Positions 10,871 through 23,129 of a stretch of 64,000 nt of DNA are shown here, piece after piece. Under the pieces are notes generated by a model. It saw nothing but the letters and a program-made list of their open reading frames with translations. It was not told the DNA's origin and made no database searches. Within the stretch, counting starts at the first letter, position 1. Each line of letters opens with the position of its first letter. The position numbers were made by a program, and so were the translations under genes. The DNA comes from Erodium maritimum (lineage: Eukaryota > Streptophyta > Magnoliopsida > Geraniales > Geraniaceae). The DNA lies in assembly GCA_963921825.1 (NCBI GenBank), contig OY997589.1, positions 55,050,546 to 55,114,545 on the forward strand, written 5' to 3'.

Positions 10871-13441
10871 TGTCACGCCTCGAATTCGGTAGAACCAAAC
10901 CCAGAACGCGAACGGTGAAACAATAAAACAATTTTCAAACATTTTAATAAACCGCTTAAAATTTCCACTATGAGTTAATCAAAAACAATATTTTACAACT
11001 GAAAGTACGTCCAAAACAAGCGGACAATAACAACCAAAGCGTAAGTCGCTAAACTCCAAAAAAAAACTCGAACTCCCGCTCCCAACTCTTCAAGCTTCGA
11101 GAGTTCCCCTAGTCCGCCTCGTGACCAGTACCTGTAGGAAAATCAGCTAGGGGTGAGCGTTCGCTCACCACCACAGATATCAGACTGACTACGACATACT
11201 AGCAGAAATACCGAAAACACCAATAACAAACAAAACACCGGGGACTACTATCCCCAAACTCAAATAACCCGACTGTCACACGAAAACTGTTACTTTCCCC
11301 AACCAAACTAAACACTCGTACACGTAATGTAGACCCGACACCGTAATGACGACCTCAAAGAATACAACACATAAGTGATCAAAATCACGCAAACCGCAAC
11401 CACAAGCCTCAACACTTTACCGATCACGCGCCGGAAGGTGCTACTCACCTGATGGGGACACAGCCCTCTGCTCTTTACCGACCGCGTACCGGAGGGTACG
11501 ACACACCCCTCGGGCATAAATCCAGCCTCAGCACTTTACCAATCATGCGCCGGAAGGTACTACTCACCTACGGGGACCACAACCCTCTGCTCTTTACCGA
11601 CCACGCATTGGAGGGTACAACGCACCCCTCAGGCACAGCTCTAACCTCAACACTTTACCGATCACGCGCCGGAAGGTGCGACTCACCTGACGGGGACCAC
11701 AACCCTCTGCACTTTACCGACCGCGCACCGGAGGGTACGACACACCCATCGGGCATAGCTCAACAGTACCACCAGAACAATCACAGTCACAACCAAAAGG
11801 CACACAATACCCCGCAAAGGAAAGGAAAAGAATACGACAACACGACTAACTACCACTCGGCACGTAAGTCAACCAACTACGGGCTCAACTCCTACGACAC
11901 TACTAAGTGTCACATGCATTTCTATTGTTCGATACGTTCACGTATCATACGACACCACTAAGTGTCGCCTGCATTTCTAGTGTTCGATAAACTTACTCAT
12001 CCTACGACACCACTAGGTGTCACATGCATTCCTACTGTTAGCTTTCCCTAGTCAAGGCCGAGATCCGGCTACTTTTCCCTACCTCGTAACGCTTTCCCAA
12101 AAGTCCACGCCCAAGCTCCGGCGTGCTCACGATCACTCGCCTAGCCTCCCCTTTCCGCTGTCGGCGGCACGATCTAATATGAACACAATTAAAACACTTT
12201 TTAAGTTCGCAGGCAAAGCTGAATTTTTATATAATTAGACGCCCAAACGCAACCCCGGTAATTTCGATCACTCCCAAACTTCCCAATTACTCGACATTGT
12301 CAATAATGGGCCCGGAAAGGCCCGATTCGCCCGCTCGGCGAATCTGCCCGGGATTGGAAAACGCCCTTCCGGGGCTCCGAAATATCCCGTTTTCGTTTCT
12401 ACGATCTTAGAATAATTCAAGGGTTCCAATGCAATCGAAGGAATCAATTTCCGACTTCCGAGCGATTTAATTCGCGTTTAAAGTTTCTAAACCCGAAATT
12501 TCCAACTTTCACAATTTAATTCCATAATTCGTTCCAGGTGTGAATTATCGATTCAGGGATCGTCCAAAACCACCCGAACACGAAAAACCCGAGGCCCGGG
12601 CAAGTGGGCCCCACACGGCCACAATGGGAAAATTTCCTTTTCGCCCCAAAACGTTCCTAACGAACCCCAAACCTCAACCATTCATCTTTAAACCAACCTT
12701 AAACAAAACCCAACCTTAATCAAACCGTTTAAAATCAAACCCTAAAATTCAAACATACCAAAACGAGAAAAGAACGGGTTCTCACCGTAGGGAATGACGA
12801 CGGGAGCTCGATTCTACAACCGTTGAGACGATCCGTTGGTTGGATCGTCGGGAAATCGACAAAATCCTAGCTTTCCTTTTATTTTCTTTTCCTTTTCTCC
12901 TCCTTCTTCTTCTCTCTTCTTTCTCTCTCCATTTCTCTTTCTTTTTTGAATATGGCCAAACACCCCTTTGTTCTCTTCCTTTTGTTTTGTTCAAAATTAC
13001 CATCTACCATCACTTCTTCCTTTTGTTTTGTTCAAAAATAACAACTACCACCACTTGTGTGACAAGTGGCAAGTGGTACCACCTTTTAAAAGAAAATATC
13101 TTTATAGCTATTTTTCTGTCAGATTCGCAAAATTCGGCCGTCTCGGGCCCCGAACGGGCCCATTTTTCAAGAAATTACGAGATTTCACGTGCTACAAGGA
13201 AACGGCCCAACTAAGACCGCTGTAACGACGGCTAAGCTTTTTGGATCCAAAACGAGCCTCGAACGGACCAAAACGTCGCTCGGTTGACTTTTCCGGCAAA
13301 AAGTCAACCTTTCCCAAATTGGTCAAAAAGTTTCCCTGAGTCCCCCATAACTCATTTTGGTTGATATCGGGGTCAACTTAAGTCCGATATGACCCTCGGG
13401 GTCAATCTTAGGTCCATTTAGGTGTAGGTCCATTTAGGTGT
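10871..13441 (-). repeat. gypsy LTR (5' LTR), outer end missing
   Basis: The LTR ends with TGACA on the minus strand at 10871 and aligns with 3684-5929. It carries an additional block at 12199-12958 that is matched in the solo LTR (49200-49560 on plus). That block includes a purine-rich leader and the sequence ccctacg-gtgagaa on minus. Homology stops near 13441, about 60 bp short of the TGTAAAAACC start seen in the other copy. Confidence 0.82.
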
Positions 13442-14992
13442 TGCTGGATACCAGAGCACTGACCTTGCACCCACCGCCGACCCAGAGTAAGGTCATGGGT
13501 CCCCGTGGTTCTGAACCTCGGTTGTTGACTGCGAGAAGGACCACCAGAGCGAAGGGCAGACTCTCATGGCCGCCCCCGCACGAAGCCACGCCTTGGCTGT
13601 AACGCTTCCAACCCCGAGTGACGACGACGTGGCCCCCATTTGGGGAACGGCGAGGTCGGAGGCGAGTGGTAGGATCAGTGCAGAGATGAAGGACTCGAGG
13701 ACGAGTCGTTCGAGGAGATGACGATCACGCTCGGAGGAGAGGCAGACGATCATGTTTTCGAGCCGAGTGAGGGCCTCGACATGGTGATAGGAGGGGAAAG
13801 GGACTCCGACCAGGGCAGCGGAGAAGACCACTCCGCTGAAGCAGCCTCCGGAGAGCTCTGCCTGGGAGAGGCAGCGGGAATATGAGCTAGTTCCATGATT
13901 AAGGTTTCGGTCTTGACAGAGTAAGGATGGGTCTCGACAGGGGCGAATAGTTTTTAATTAAAACCTTAAAAATAATAAAATAATATTTTCTTGATATGTT
14001 TTGATCGTTAAAAATAATAAAATGATATTTTCTTTTTATGTTTTGATTGTTAGCGGTGGCCCAATATCCGAACCCGCCCGGTTCAAATCGGTAGAGTCTA
14101 AAGGCAACCGTGGCCGGATCCGGTATTATACGGGTGGTCTCGGTTTTGGGGCCGGGCAGGTGGGCGGGTCAACTGATCAGCACCGGGTCTGGCCTAACAT
14201 ATTTGGACTTGGGCCGAAATGTAGGCCCAATATTTCCGGCAAACAAATAGACTCTTCTGCTCCACTGGCGCTATCTCTTTCTCATTCTCTCATTTCCAAA
14301 ACCACTTCATCTTCGACGGGAATCCCCTTTTTCGGCTAGAATCTGACCGGAACTCACCTTATTTCCCGACCCAAAAGCCTCTTTTAGGTTCAATTGCTTT
14401 GTCTCTGTAAAAGTATGGATTTTTATCTCTCTCTACTCTCTGTCTATGCCATTGTTGGCATTTGGGAGATTATCTTTTGCTAACTTGGATTAAATTGAGT
14501 TTACATTATTCTATTTTGTGATTGATTGGGTTTTGGTTTATGGGGTTTGTGGATTACATGCATTTTTCTGGTATCTGTAGTAAAAAAACAAATTGTTTTT
14601 GGGTCAGAGGTTATGTATGGGGGTAGGGGCTTGGTGGTAAGTGACGACATTAATGGGTTGTATTTTTGATTTTGGAATATCTGAGATTGTGACGAAGGAG
14701 GGTGGAGCTGGTGTGCGTATGGAGTTGAGGCCATACTAAGGTCAAGTACCGGTGACGGACGGTTTTGGCTTAGTGATGAGTAATTGAGTATTGTGAATAA
14801 CCAATGAAATGGTATACTGTGCTGTGGAGTTGTTTTGCAGATTCAAATGAGTTAAACTATGAAATGACAATACCACCCTTATCTTATTCTGATATTATCA
14901 GTGAACAGCCACGTATTGTTTAAACCCTAACATTGGCAGAGTAGAGTAGAGACCACGAGCACCACTGCTGAGGTTTAGTAGAGCTAAAGAGG
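13442..14992. other. intergenic region: unrecognised GC-rich ORF remnant and PPR upstream region
   Basis: A minus-strand open frame at 13831-13493 reads through with coding-like composition (it contains VPFPSYHHVEALTRLEN), and its frame is open further upstream to about 13890. I do not recognise it. It abuts the truncated LTR and may be a gene fragment. At about 13968-14052 an AT-rich unit of about 43 bp is repeated twice. From 14053 to 14992 lies the likely promoter and 5' untranslated region of the PPR gene; I see no RNA gene here. Confidence 0.4.
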
Positions 14993-17900
14993 ATGTGGAG
15001 ATCGGTAGCGAGGGCGTCTCTGTCCACTTCACGGCAAGCTCGGCGGAGACTTTTTGCTTCTTCTAAGCAGCCTGAGGTATTTCTCGATTTCTTCCTTCCC
15101 GAAACCCCTTTTTTGCAAGACCCTATAAGTTTACGGAACATTATGATTGATGTGGATCTTATTTGATGCTCAACTTCACCATATATCACTTCCTTTTCCG
15201 TGATTGATGTTTGTATCATCTCAGAGTTGAAATCAAATGTTCCAGTCATTTGGCTGAAATTTTATTTATTTTTTCGTATTTGTGTAGGCATCAGTTCATT
15301 CAAGAGCAGTTGGGCATGTCAGGAACTTTTCTCAGCTCATCTTGCCAGGTGAACTCATACATACTTTTGTTTATATACTTAGTTTGGTAAATATAAATTG
15401 TCATTAATTTTAGGTTTAGGCACTAGTCTGTCATTGTTTTTTGTTTGCCCCCCTAAAATGATTATCTTTTTCTGTCGTGCCATTCGGACATTTGAGTCAT
15501 TACTAGCTCATTTTCTGGGAGTTCACAGATCATCCATCTAGAAAGGTTAGATTAGACCCTATAATGCTATACTTTTGTTTACACATCTTAGCTTGGAATA
15601 AAGTACGATACATAAATTGGATTTTATCTTATTTATATTTAGAGACAACTAAGATCATTAATTCCAATATCAATATGGTACTAAAGTTTTTTTACTAGAA
15701 AATGTTGCATAACTTAGGACTTACTAGACATTTTACAGCAGCCGAACAGATAAAGCCTTTGTATTATGTCTCTGCTCCCTTGATGTCATCCTCCATTGCA
15801 GTTACTTTAGTTATCTTTACAAAGATGTCATCTTGATTATATTTACCTCTCAAGAACATAACAGATTGAACAAACTCTACCAAAAATTAAACTAGAACAT
15901 CTTCTACTTCAACTTGGTTTCTGAATCAACTCTACTTCACTTGACTTCTAGTAGGAGCTAAAATCATTGAAAATCATAAATAGGGGCAAAAACTAAACAA
16001 ATGACAGTCGATGGGGTGCAAAACTACATTGCTCAAGATATTGGATATCTATTCTAATCATGATAGACTTAGATGTTTCTGATATCCTTTTGCTTGATTT
16101 CTGAAAGAATCTTTTGCGTAACAGGAAGTTTGGTTGGCTCCAAGACATTAAGGTCAGTGACAATATTCTATGATATTGATAAACTTGAGTTTAAATATTT
16201 TAGGCTTTTATTTGGATGGTAATGTAGTGGGCTTCAGATGTGATATGCATTGTGCACTTACCCAAAATATATGTAGTTTCATGCCTTTGCCTCCTTTAAA
16301 CTTAAGGTAATTGACCTTGTATACTTCAATTTAAACATAGTGGGTTTTGCTACCTGGGATATGAACCTCATTATGTTTCCTTACACATCTGACCTGGTGA
16401 ACATGTCTTGGGGAAGATACCTGAATAACCTTCCCTATTTGTATATTCGCAGTTTGTAGTTTATGTATCACCACCTTGGAAAGTTTAAATGGAAGCAGCT
16501 AATATATTACAATGAACACTAAAAGCAAATCAATTTGGGAAGAGGGGAAAACGTACTCAAAATGTGACCTCTATTTAGTATTTGGTTTATATTTAAACAT
16601 TTCTGACAGTTTCTTAATGTGCAGGGGTATAGTGGGTAGTTATCCAGAGGTTATCATTAACAATTGGAGCAAGCCATTTTCTTCAGACGGTGGTACAATA
16701 AATCTCGTACTGATACACATTACACAAACGGCATAATCTCATGCTTTTTTCTTTGTTCTGATTGGTTAAGGAAATATGGACATATTTGCTCATATAATGA
16801 TTTTTTCTCTAAAGCTTTAAACCTGAACAACTAAGTCATTACTTTGACACATAAACTCTCTGTAATGGTAGTTTTTTAATACATGTTGTCTCTAAGGTTG
16901 CTTCTAAATGAGCAATTACTACCTGAAAGTACTAATCTGGGCAAATTCTCAGCATGTTCCTAGATTTAAGTAGGGGTGGAAGCACAATATTACTTAGGTG
17001 TTTTGGGTGGGAAGGGACCCAATAGTACTTTGTTAAAGTACCACTATTTCGAGTTCAGGGACAGGAACCAAACTCTTTTTTGTTTCTTTTTCCCCATGCC
17101 AAGCCACTAAAGTTAATTCTCTATGTCCACCACATTTAGGTGGGTGATTCTGAATATGCCTAAGTAGCTCAAGAGGGTAAGTTTTAGAAACAAATATGCA
17201 AAGTGTTAATACCCTACTCTTTCTGGTTTTTTATATTGTTATTGTTTTAGTCTCGCTTATACTTGGGGTGTAGGGGACTCGGTTGATGCTGTTGTTTAAT
17301 TTATGGGTGAATCTATTGCCGATGATACTTAGGCTAAGTGCTTGAAGAGTACCTACATAGTTATGATTGCAAATTCTGTTATCATGTATTCAATCATGAT
17401 TTTCAGAGCTTAATTGTTGTGTCTAATCTTCTGAGTGCAGTTCATGGTGACAGGGTGGAAGCTGATGATACAATTGCTAAAATTGGAACAGATAAGGTGC
17501 TATTCAGATGCACCATCTAAATGCCTAGTTGAAAATTTTCACATGCCTTGCATCGATCCCACCCCATCCAAGAAAAATAAAGGAAGAAACTCTTTTACAG
17601 TATCAACATCATTTTCGTGAATAACACTTCACCTTGTTTTTTCATCAGGTGACTACTGACCCAAATTATGAGAGTGCTCATGATATTGTAGAGCTTACCT
17701 CAGGGCTTGCTTTTGCTGAAAGTGGTGCTGAGAATGCCCAGGTCGATCCTTCTGCCTCCCGGACTGAGATTCGTGGGATTTTAGATAATTTTTCGTCTGA
17801 TTTTAGTGAAAATGGCGATGCCCAAGTTGGGAGTTTAGCCTCTGAAGGTGAGGAGGAAGTAATTCATGTGATTGATCTGCAAAAGTTAGAGGATGTATTG

Positions 17901-19214
17901 TCTCTTTTACAGAGTAGTGTTGATGGATCGTTGTGGTCGAATCTTGATGACATGGGTCTGGTTCTAGATGAAGAATTTGTGGTGAGGGTGCTTGAAACCC
18001 CTTTTATTGTGGGTGAGAACTTGATTGATTTTTATAGATGGGCCTCCAGCAAAGAGAATTTTAAAGTAACTGCTCCCATTATTGATGCTCTTGTTTCTGC
18101 TATTTGTGGCTGCCCTAGGGTGAGGGATTCATATACTCTGTGGGATTTGATTAAGGAGATTGGTGTGAAGAAGATTGAAGTATTGAGTGCAGAGACACTC
18201 AATAAGTTGATAGCCTTGTTTGCTCAGTTTGGTAAAGGTAAGGTTGCCTTTGAGGTCTTTAACAAGTTTGAGGAATTTGGATGTGTGCGCAATGCTGATA
18301 CATACTACTCCACTATTGAAGCTCTTTGTAAGCGTTGCATTTTTGACTGGGCATCATCTGTTTGCGAGAATATGCTAAATGATGGAATCATCCCCGAGAG
18401 TGAGAAAGTTGGTAAAATTATATCTTGGTTATGCAAGGGGAAGAAAGTGAAAGATGCTTATTTGGTTTATATGCTGGCAAAGGAGCAGAACAAGTACCCT
18501 CCTCAGTCTTCAGTTAGCTTTTTGATTGGATCACTCTGTTGTGAGGATGAAAATGTGAAGTCGGCTTTGGAGATTTTGGAAGATTTCTCAGGAGATACAA
18601 AAAAGTATGCGATCAAGCCATTTTCAACTGTTGTAAGCGGATTGTGTAGGATTAAAGATATGAACGGTGCGAAAAAGTTGCTTGTCAAGATGATTGCTGA
18701 AGGACCGCCTCCTGGAAATGCAGTTTTTAATTCTATTATTAGTGGTTATTCTAAAGCTGGGGAAATGGGCAAGGCAGAGGAGATGATGAGGATGATGAAA
18801 AGTAGAGGTTTGAGACCCGATGTGTATGCTTATACAGTGGTGATCAGTGGTTTTGTGAAAGGTGGTGAAATGGAGAAGGCTCGTACGTTACTGTCAGAAG
18901 CTAAAAAGAAGCATTCTAAGGTGAGCCCTGTGACCTACCATACACTGATTCGTGGCTATTGCAAAGTAGAAGATTTTGGCAGTGCCTTGAAGTTGTTGGG
19001 TGAGATGAAAAAGTATGGTATCCAACCTAATGTTGACGAGTACACTAAGCTGATTCAGTCTCTTTGCCTGAAGGCTTTAGACTGGAAAAGTGCAGAGAAG
19101 CTATTGAAGGAAATGGAAGAGAAGGGGTTGTTTCTCAATGGGATCACTCGAGGTCTTATAGTAGCAGTTAAGGATCTGGAAGAGGAGGTTCAACAAGTGA
19201 CTGCAGAATCGTAA
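14993..19214 (+). CDS. P-class pentatricopeptide repeat protein, probably mitochondrial (2 exons)
   Basis: I model exon 1 at 14993-15076 (28 codons, MWRSVARAS..., rich in Arg and Ser like a mitochondrial presequence) spliced to exon 2 at 17649-19214. Donor gag|gtattt and acceptor ttcatcag|gtg keep phase 0, giving about 549 residues. Exon 2 has no ATG near its start, which supports an upstream exon. About nine 35-residue PPR motifs fill the second half, for example FNSIISGYSKAGEMGKAEEM and YTVVISGFVKGGEMEKARTL. There are no E or DYW domains, so it is P class, and such proteins bind organellar RNA. It resembles the family of Arabidopsis At3g02650 by memory. The ~2.6-kb intron holds a decayed E2 gene. 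The exon 1 link is inferred, not proven. Confidence 0.8.
15288..17496 (+). pseudogene. 5' part of mitochondrial 2-oxoglutarate dehydrogenase E2 gene, decayed
   Basis: Five exon-like blocks with GT-AG borders and matching phases lie inside the PPR intron: 15288-15348, 16125-16152, 16625-16692, 17274-17348 and 17441-17496. Translated in order they give HVRNFSQLILPGS, then WSKPFSSDGG, then DSVDAVV*FMGESIADDT*AK, then GDRVEADDTIAKIGTDK. This is the presequence and the start of the lipoyl domain of dihydrolipoamide succinyltransferase. The fourth block has two stops, where intact genes have PFMGES and DGTLAK. The lipoyl Lys exon and everything after it are missing. The blocks cannot make a functional E2. 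Whether any are spliced into PPR transcripts is unknown. Confidence 0.82.
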
Positions 19215-19847
19215 AGCATGTTACATGTTAAAGCTATCTTTCTGAACTTTTGCAGTTAGTTTCTTTGCCCACATTGTTAGTTCCTTTCTGTCCTAAGATG
19301 AGTATGGATAGAAAGCTTCAATAATTATTTTTTGGTGCGATAACTTTTCCAATCCCATATCCGAACTTTCGGCTTTCTGTTTGTAGGTCAAATTGTATGA
19401 CATTTTGGAAAGACACTAAATGCCTCCAAATTGTGTAGATCATACCATCAATGTATTATGGAGAGCGCTTTTAGATTTGCCTGTGACACCTAACCGATTG
19501 TGTAGCTCATAAGCTATATTTTGGTTTCATGGTTACCTAAAGCAAACATGTAAAACTTTTGAAGATAAAAGGGGTACCAGTTTCAATAGCATAACATAAG
19601 TTGCATTACTGTTCCCTCGTGGTCTGGATATACTTGTTTATTACTTGAATCTTTGAAACAAAAGGTAAGACGGTAATATTCTTAACTGCAAACGACAATG
19701 CTGAATTACAATTTATAGTCAGCTGTGTTAGAACATATATAAAGATCTAAGCTGATAATACATCCAAACATTGTGCGCTTAATAATGCCAGAAGAACCGC
19801 TACAGTTTGACAATACATGATTCATTAGACAAGATTTTCCCAGTGCC
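19215..19847. other. convergent intergenic region, 3' UTRs
   Basis: This AT-rich stretch lies between the stop codons of two genes transcribed toward each other. It should contain both 3' untranslated regions. I see no other open frame, repeat or RNA gene. Confidence 0.6.
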
Positions 19848-21524
19848 TCAGTCACGAAGATGAATTTCAGATTTTGGCCTTGTGTAACCCAGACTGATAA
19901 GCTTCTGTATCAATGTTTTCTCAGCATCTGCCTAAAACAACAAAAATAAGAAGAAAAATGACATAGCAGTTAAGACAAGAGTACAATACGATATACCATG
20001 TTTCAATCCATGAATACAAATGATTTGTAGATCAACATTGGCAAAACAAGGCATGCATGTGTGTCTGAGTGTGAGTTAGAGAGGCCATACCTCAATCATG
20101 GGGCTGTTCTTTGGGATATTACAAGCGATGATTACATTAAGACCAGTTTTTAGTACTGCAAAACATAAAGATGTCAGTCCTTGAGAGATGATCTTTTGAA
20201 ATTATCTAGCACATAACTTACCTAACCGTCGAGCAATGCCAGATCCTGTATTATCAGACGATCCACCAAGTATTGATGTAACACTAACCAGGTTGTTCTG
20301 AGAGCAAACAACGATGAGAAAAATAGTAATACAGATTATTATGATGATAAGGATAATACACATGCAATCCTTAACTTTCGTGTTTTTTCTTGATTGGTCA
20401 ATTATTATCAGAAGAATTAGTAGTTTTTTTTCTTGTCTTGGTACATTTCCCTCAACTTTTCCAAGTAGAGTACAAAATTACAAGGATTGCAGCAGTATAC
20501 ATCCCTTACCACATTTTAGTCCAAGGACTTACAGGTCGTGTTGGGGCAGCTGCATACAAGTGTCCAAATTTGGTGGAGTTGCAACCAACCCATGCATATA
20601 TCTACATTCATCAGCAGTGCAAAGACGGTAAGTGAAAAGGGAAACACTACGAGGTAAATAAACTAAAAACCTATAAGTAGAGATAAAGCTAATTATTGTC
20701 ATAGTAATAATAAAATATGAGAGACTACATTTTATGGTTGTTTTACAATGGAAACAAACCACCAAAAAATGTGTCATTCCTAAACTCTGAATAACAAGTC
20801 TGAGCATAGGACAAATTTAACCCACAAACATAAATCCACTCCCACAACTAACTTGATGATTTTCTATCATAACACAATTATGGAATGTCCTTAATAAGGT
20901 TGAATCAGCATCATATACTGACTAATTTCTCATTATGGAGAACACGCTTCATCACCAACACAAATAACCAGTCACAAAAAGCACAAAAATAAGCTGAAAA
21001 GAGGGGAAAGAACATAATTTTCAATTATCAAAATGAAAAGGTGATCATGTTAGTGAAGTATTTGAAATTCAATCCATTATAGCAGAAGTCGCCACATTAA
21101 CAAATCAACACCAACACTGAAAAAATGCTCCATCCAAGAAACAATAAGAAGTAAAAATGATGCAGAGAGATAGCTAAAGAAATCCAAGTTGTATTGAGCT
21201 TTTAGCCAACTGTGAAGATTTTGGTTTTTGTAATTCGAAACCAAACTCGTTTAATAACCCAAAGCTCAAGCTCCAGATTGAAACAAAAATAAAATAACGA
21301 ATTCCTGAACACAACCCGCCACAAGAAATCAACTACAAACGAACCTGCTTGTGAAGACGTATGATCTGAAAATGGAAGGTGACATCATTGACGACCTCGC
21401 TGAAGCAGGTGATCTGCGTGCCGCCGTCATCCCCAACCCTGTTGGACAAAGCAGAAGAAGCAGGTGGGCTGTCATCTGAAATATGGGCAGAGGTCAGAGC
21501 ATTACTTAAGGAAGCAATATCCAT
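19848..21524 (-). CDS. proteasome assembly chaperone 3 homologue (5 exons)
   Basis: Exons on the minus strand are 21524-21345, 20601-20533, 20297-20222, 20155-20091 and 19931-19848. All have GT-AG borders and consistent phases, giving 157 residues. Exon 1 begins MDIASLSNAL and holds ITCFSEVVNDVTFHFQIIRL. Exon 2 gives IYAWVGCNSTKFGHLYAAAP, exon 3 VTSILGGSSDNTGSGIARRL, exon 4 TGLNVIIACNIPKNSPM and exon 5 KLISLGYTRPK before TGA. These are the conserved blocks of the PAC3/PSMG3 family, which pairs with PAC4 to help alpha-ring assembly of the 20S proteasome. No break is visible and the length fits the family. It is probably an expressed housekeeping gene. Confidence 0.88.
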
Positions 21525-21747
21525 TTCTTCACAGAGAAACTGGAGATGATCGGACTCTCTGGCTTTGGGGTTTAGGGTTCTTTAGCAGGAGGAGGAAGGA
21601 TAAATCGTTAGCTAATTGACTTCTTTTTTCCCTTTTTCTTTTTAAGGAAAACTAGGTGACTGTACGCGGTGCTAATTGCAGTATCATGTGGCGTTTGTTG
21701 TTGCAAAAGTAAGTATTTAAAAATGAAGGAAAGTAATTATTCAATGT
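21525..21747 (-). promoter_or_regulatory. 5' UTR and proximal promoter of the PAC3 homologue
   Basis: This short stretch lies upstream of the ATG at 21524. It contains no open frame of note. The start codon context is gaagaaATGGAT. The poly(A)-tailed insertion starts just upstream, about 240 bp from the ATG, so the promoter may have been shortened or altered by it. Confidence 0.5.
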
Positions 21748-21762
21748 AAATCCCTTGTTTAT

Positions 21763-23107
21763 TATTTTTTTCAAGACAGACGGGTGGATATGTCATTAAA
21801 AAACAATGTTTACAAGGCCCAAATACACTAAAACACTAGACAAAATGTAACTTAAATAATCAATATAATTTGAGTTCCTATCATGGAGGATACTCTGGCA
21901 GAAAATAAAAGACTCATTGTTTCCGATTACTCTCTGTAGACACCTAGAGGGTGATACTGCGGTAGCGTCTAACGACACCGATGTAGCGGGACTAGACTGG
22001 CGAAAGCTAAGATCGAGCGGACCCGTTATCGAATAGAGATCTTGGTAGACTACAAACTCCCCCGGGTTTTCAGCGTGCACCCTCGTTTCTTGCCTGATAC
22101 TTGTAGGGCTCCAAAACGCGGGTTGCTAACCTCCGAGCTGGTAGGGAAGTAGCTTGTTGGTTCTTGGTGGTACCGCTACCACCTTACATCCAGAGGGACG
22201 GTATAATCGGCCATCCCCCCTCTAGACCACCTTGGACTCATTTCGCGAGGAGAGTGTGCCTTGAGCCCCCCGCCACTGTATGTGTTGCGCCTAAACAATC
22301 TTTTTGGCCCAAGACAGACCCATAAAACCATCTAGGCCTAAAATCACCACAATTCCACCCCTGTACGGATCGTATCCTCCGGGGACACGGACTTGCCTTC
22401 TCCCGCTCGTGGCCTAGCTCCTCAGGCCCACCTCGCGTCGCCCATCAGTCCATGGCCCACCGGCCCAAGGCAAAAGCCTAGGTTCCTCGGGGCCTCCTGC
22501 AAAACCCTAAGGGGGTCCTTCCCCGGCCGCCGCCTCCCTGTCGCCGACTCCTCCTGTTCTGGCTGTCCCGTCCCTGTATCCAAGGAAAAAACAATGGGAT
22601 ACTCGGCCCCATCGGAAGCCGGCCCCCATCTCTTTCGTCATGGCTGTCCCCCCACCGGAGCACTTGTGTCGGAGATCCCAATCTCGAAGAAATCACTACC
22701 GGCTTCTCCTCCCGACCCTGGCGAGGATATGGTCCCAACGCTAGAGTGCGACGTGCCAGACCACGCCGGTAGGCCAAAAAGTACCCCTGTGGTCTCTGGC
22801 CACCCAAGCCTCGGGTTGTCGCAGACTGTTTACCCTCCTCCCTACGCGCAGAAAAGATGAGACGTTCCTCCTCCAACGTAGCCCCATCGAGTCTCAGCAT
22901 TGAGGAACGTGAAGGTTTGTGAGTAGATGAAGGAGAGGAAGTAGGCCGACTAGAAACTACCTACCCACCGTTGTTATCCTCCTTGCTCCTGTGTTGGTGG
23001 TGCTTGGACTTGGTTGAAGAATCCATAGCCGTCACCGTCGCAAAACTCTAGGTTTTCAGAGAAAAGGAGAGCTGCGCATAATAAATTCCATCAATATGGT
23101 TTATTCT
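21763..23107 (-). mobile_element. poly(A)-tailed retro-insertion (LINE-like or retroposed), with 15-bp TSD
   Basis: The duplicated sequence aaatcccttgtttat flanks the insert at 21748-21762 and 23108-23122. The low-coordinate end carries a T run (minus-strand poly-A), as expected of target-primed reverse transcription. On minus, the 5' end has a possible start MDSSTKSKHHQHRSK near 23024, and an open frame runs at 22900-22478 (GATLEEERLIFSARREE...). A last frame at 22080-21796 ends near the tail. I do not recognise RT or endonuclease. It could be a deleted LINE with ORF1 remnants or a retroposed transcript. Confidence 0.65.
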
Positions 23108-23129
23108 AAATCCCTTGTTTATAGAAATA

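Larger units (their letters stand above)
3684..13441 (-). mobile_element. Ty3/gypsy LTR retrotransposon, gag-less
   Basis: On the minus strand the order is 5' LTR (13441-10871), tRNA-iMet primer site (10867-10850), leader, protease, reverse transcriptase, RNase H, integrase, polypurine tract, 3' LTR (5929-3684). RT before integrase identifies Ty3/gypsy. The integrase C-terminal extension ending in DLF-D-Y suggests a chromovirus of the Tekay/Del type; that assignment is from memory. Gag is absent and the 5' LTR has lost its outer ~60 bp, so no TSD can be read. Frameshifts and a stop in pol make the copy inactive. Confidence 0.85.

Noticed and set aside
16512..16736. Independent small gene in the PPR intron
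   Set aside because: Its end is the third exon-like block of the E2 pseudogene read through its acceptor; the upstream part is intron.
22393..22860. Plus-strand 155-residue frame
   Set aside because: It is antisense to the retro-insertion, Pro/Ser-rich, and lacks any recognised motif.
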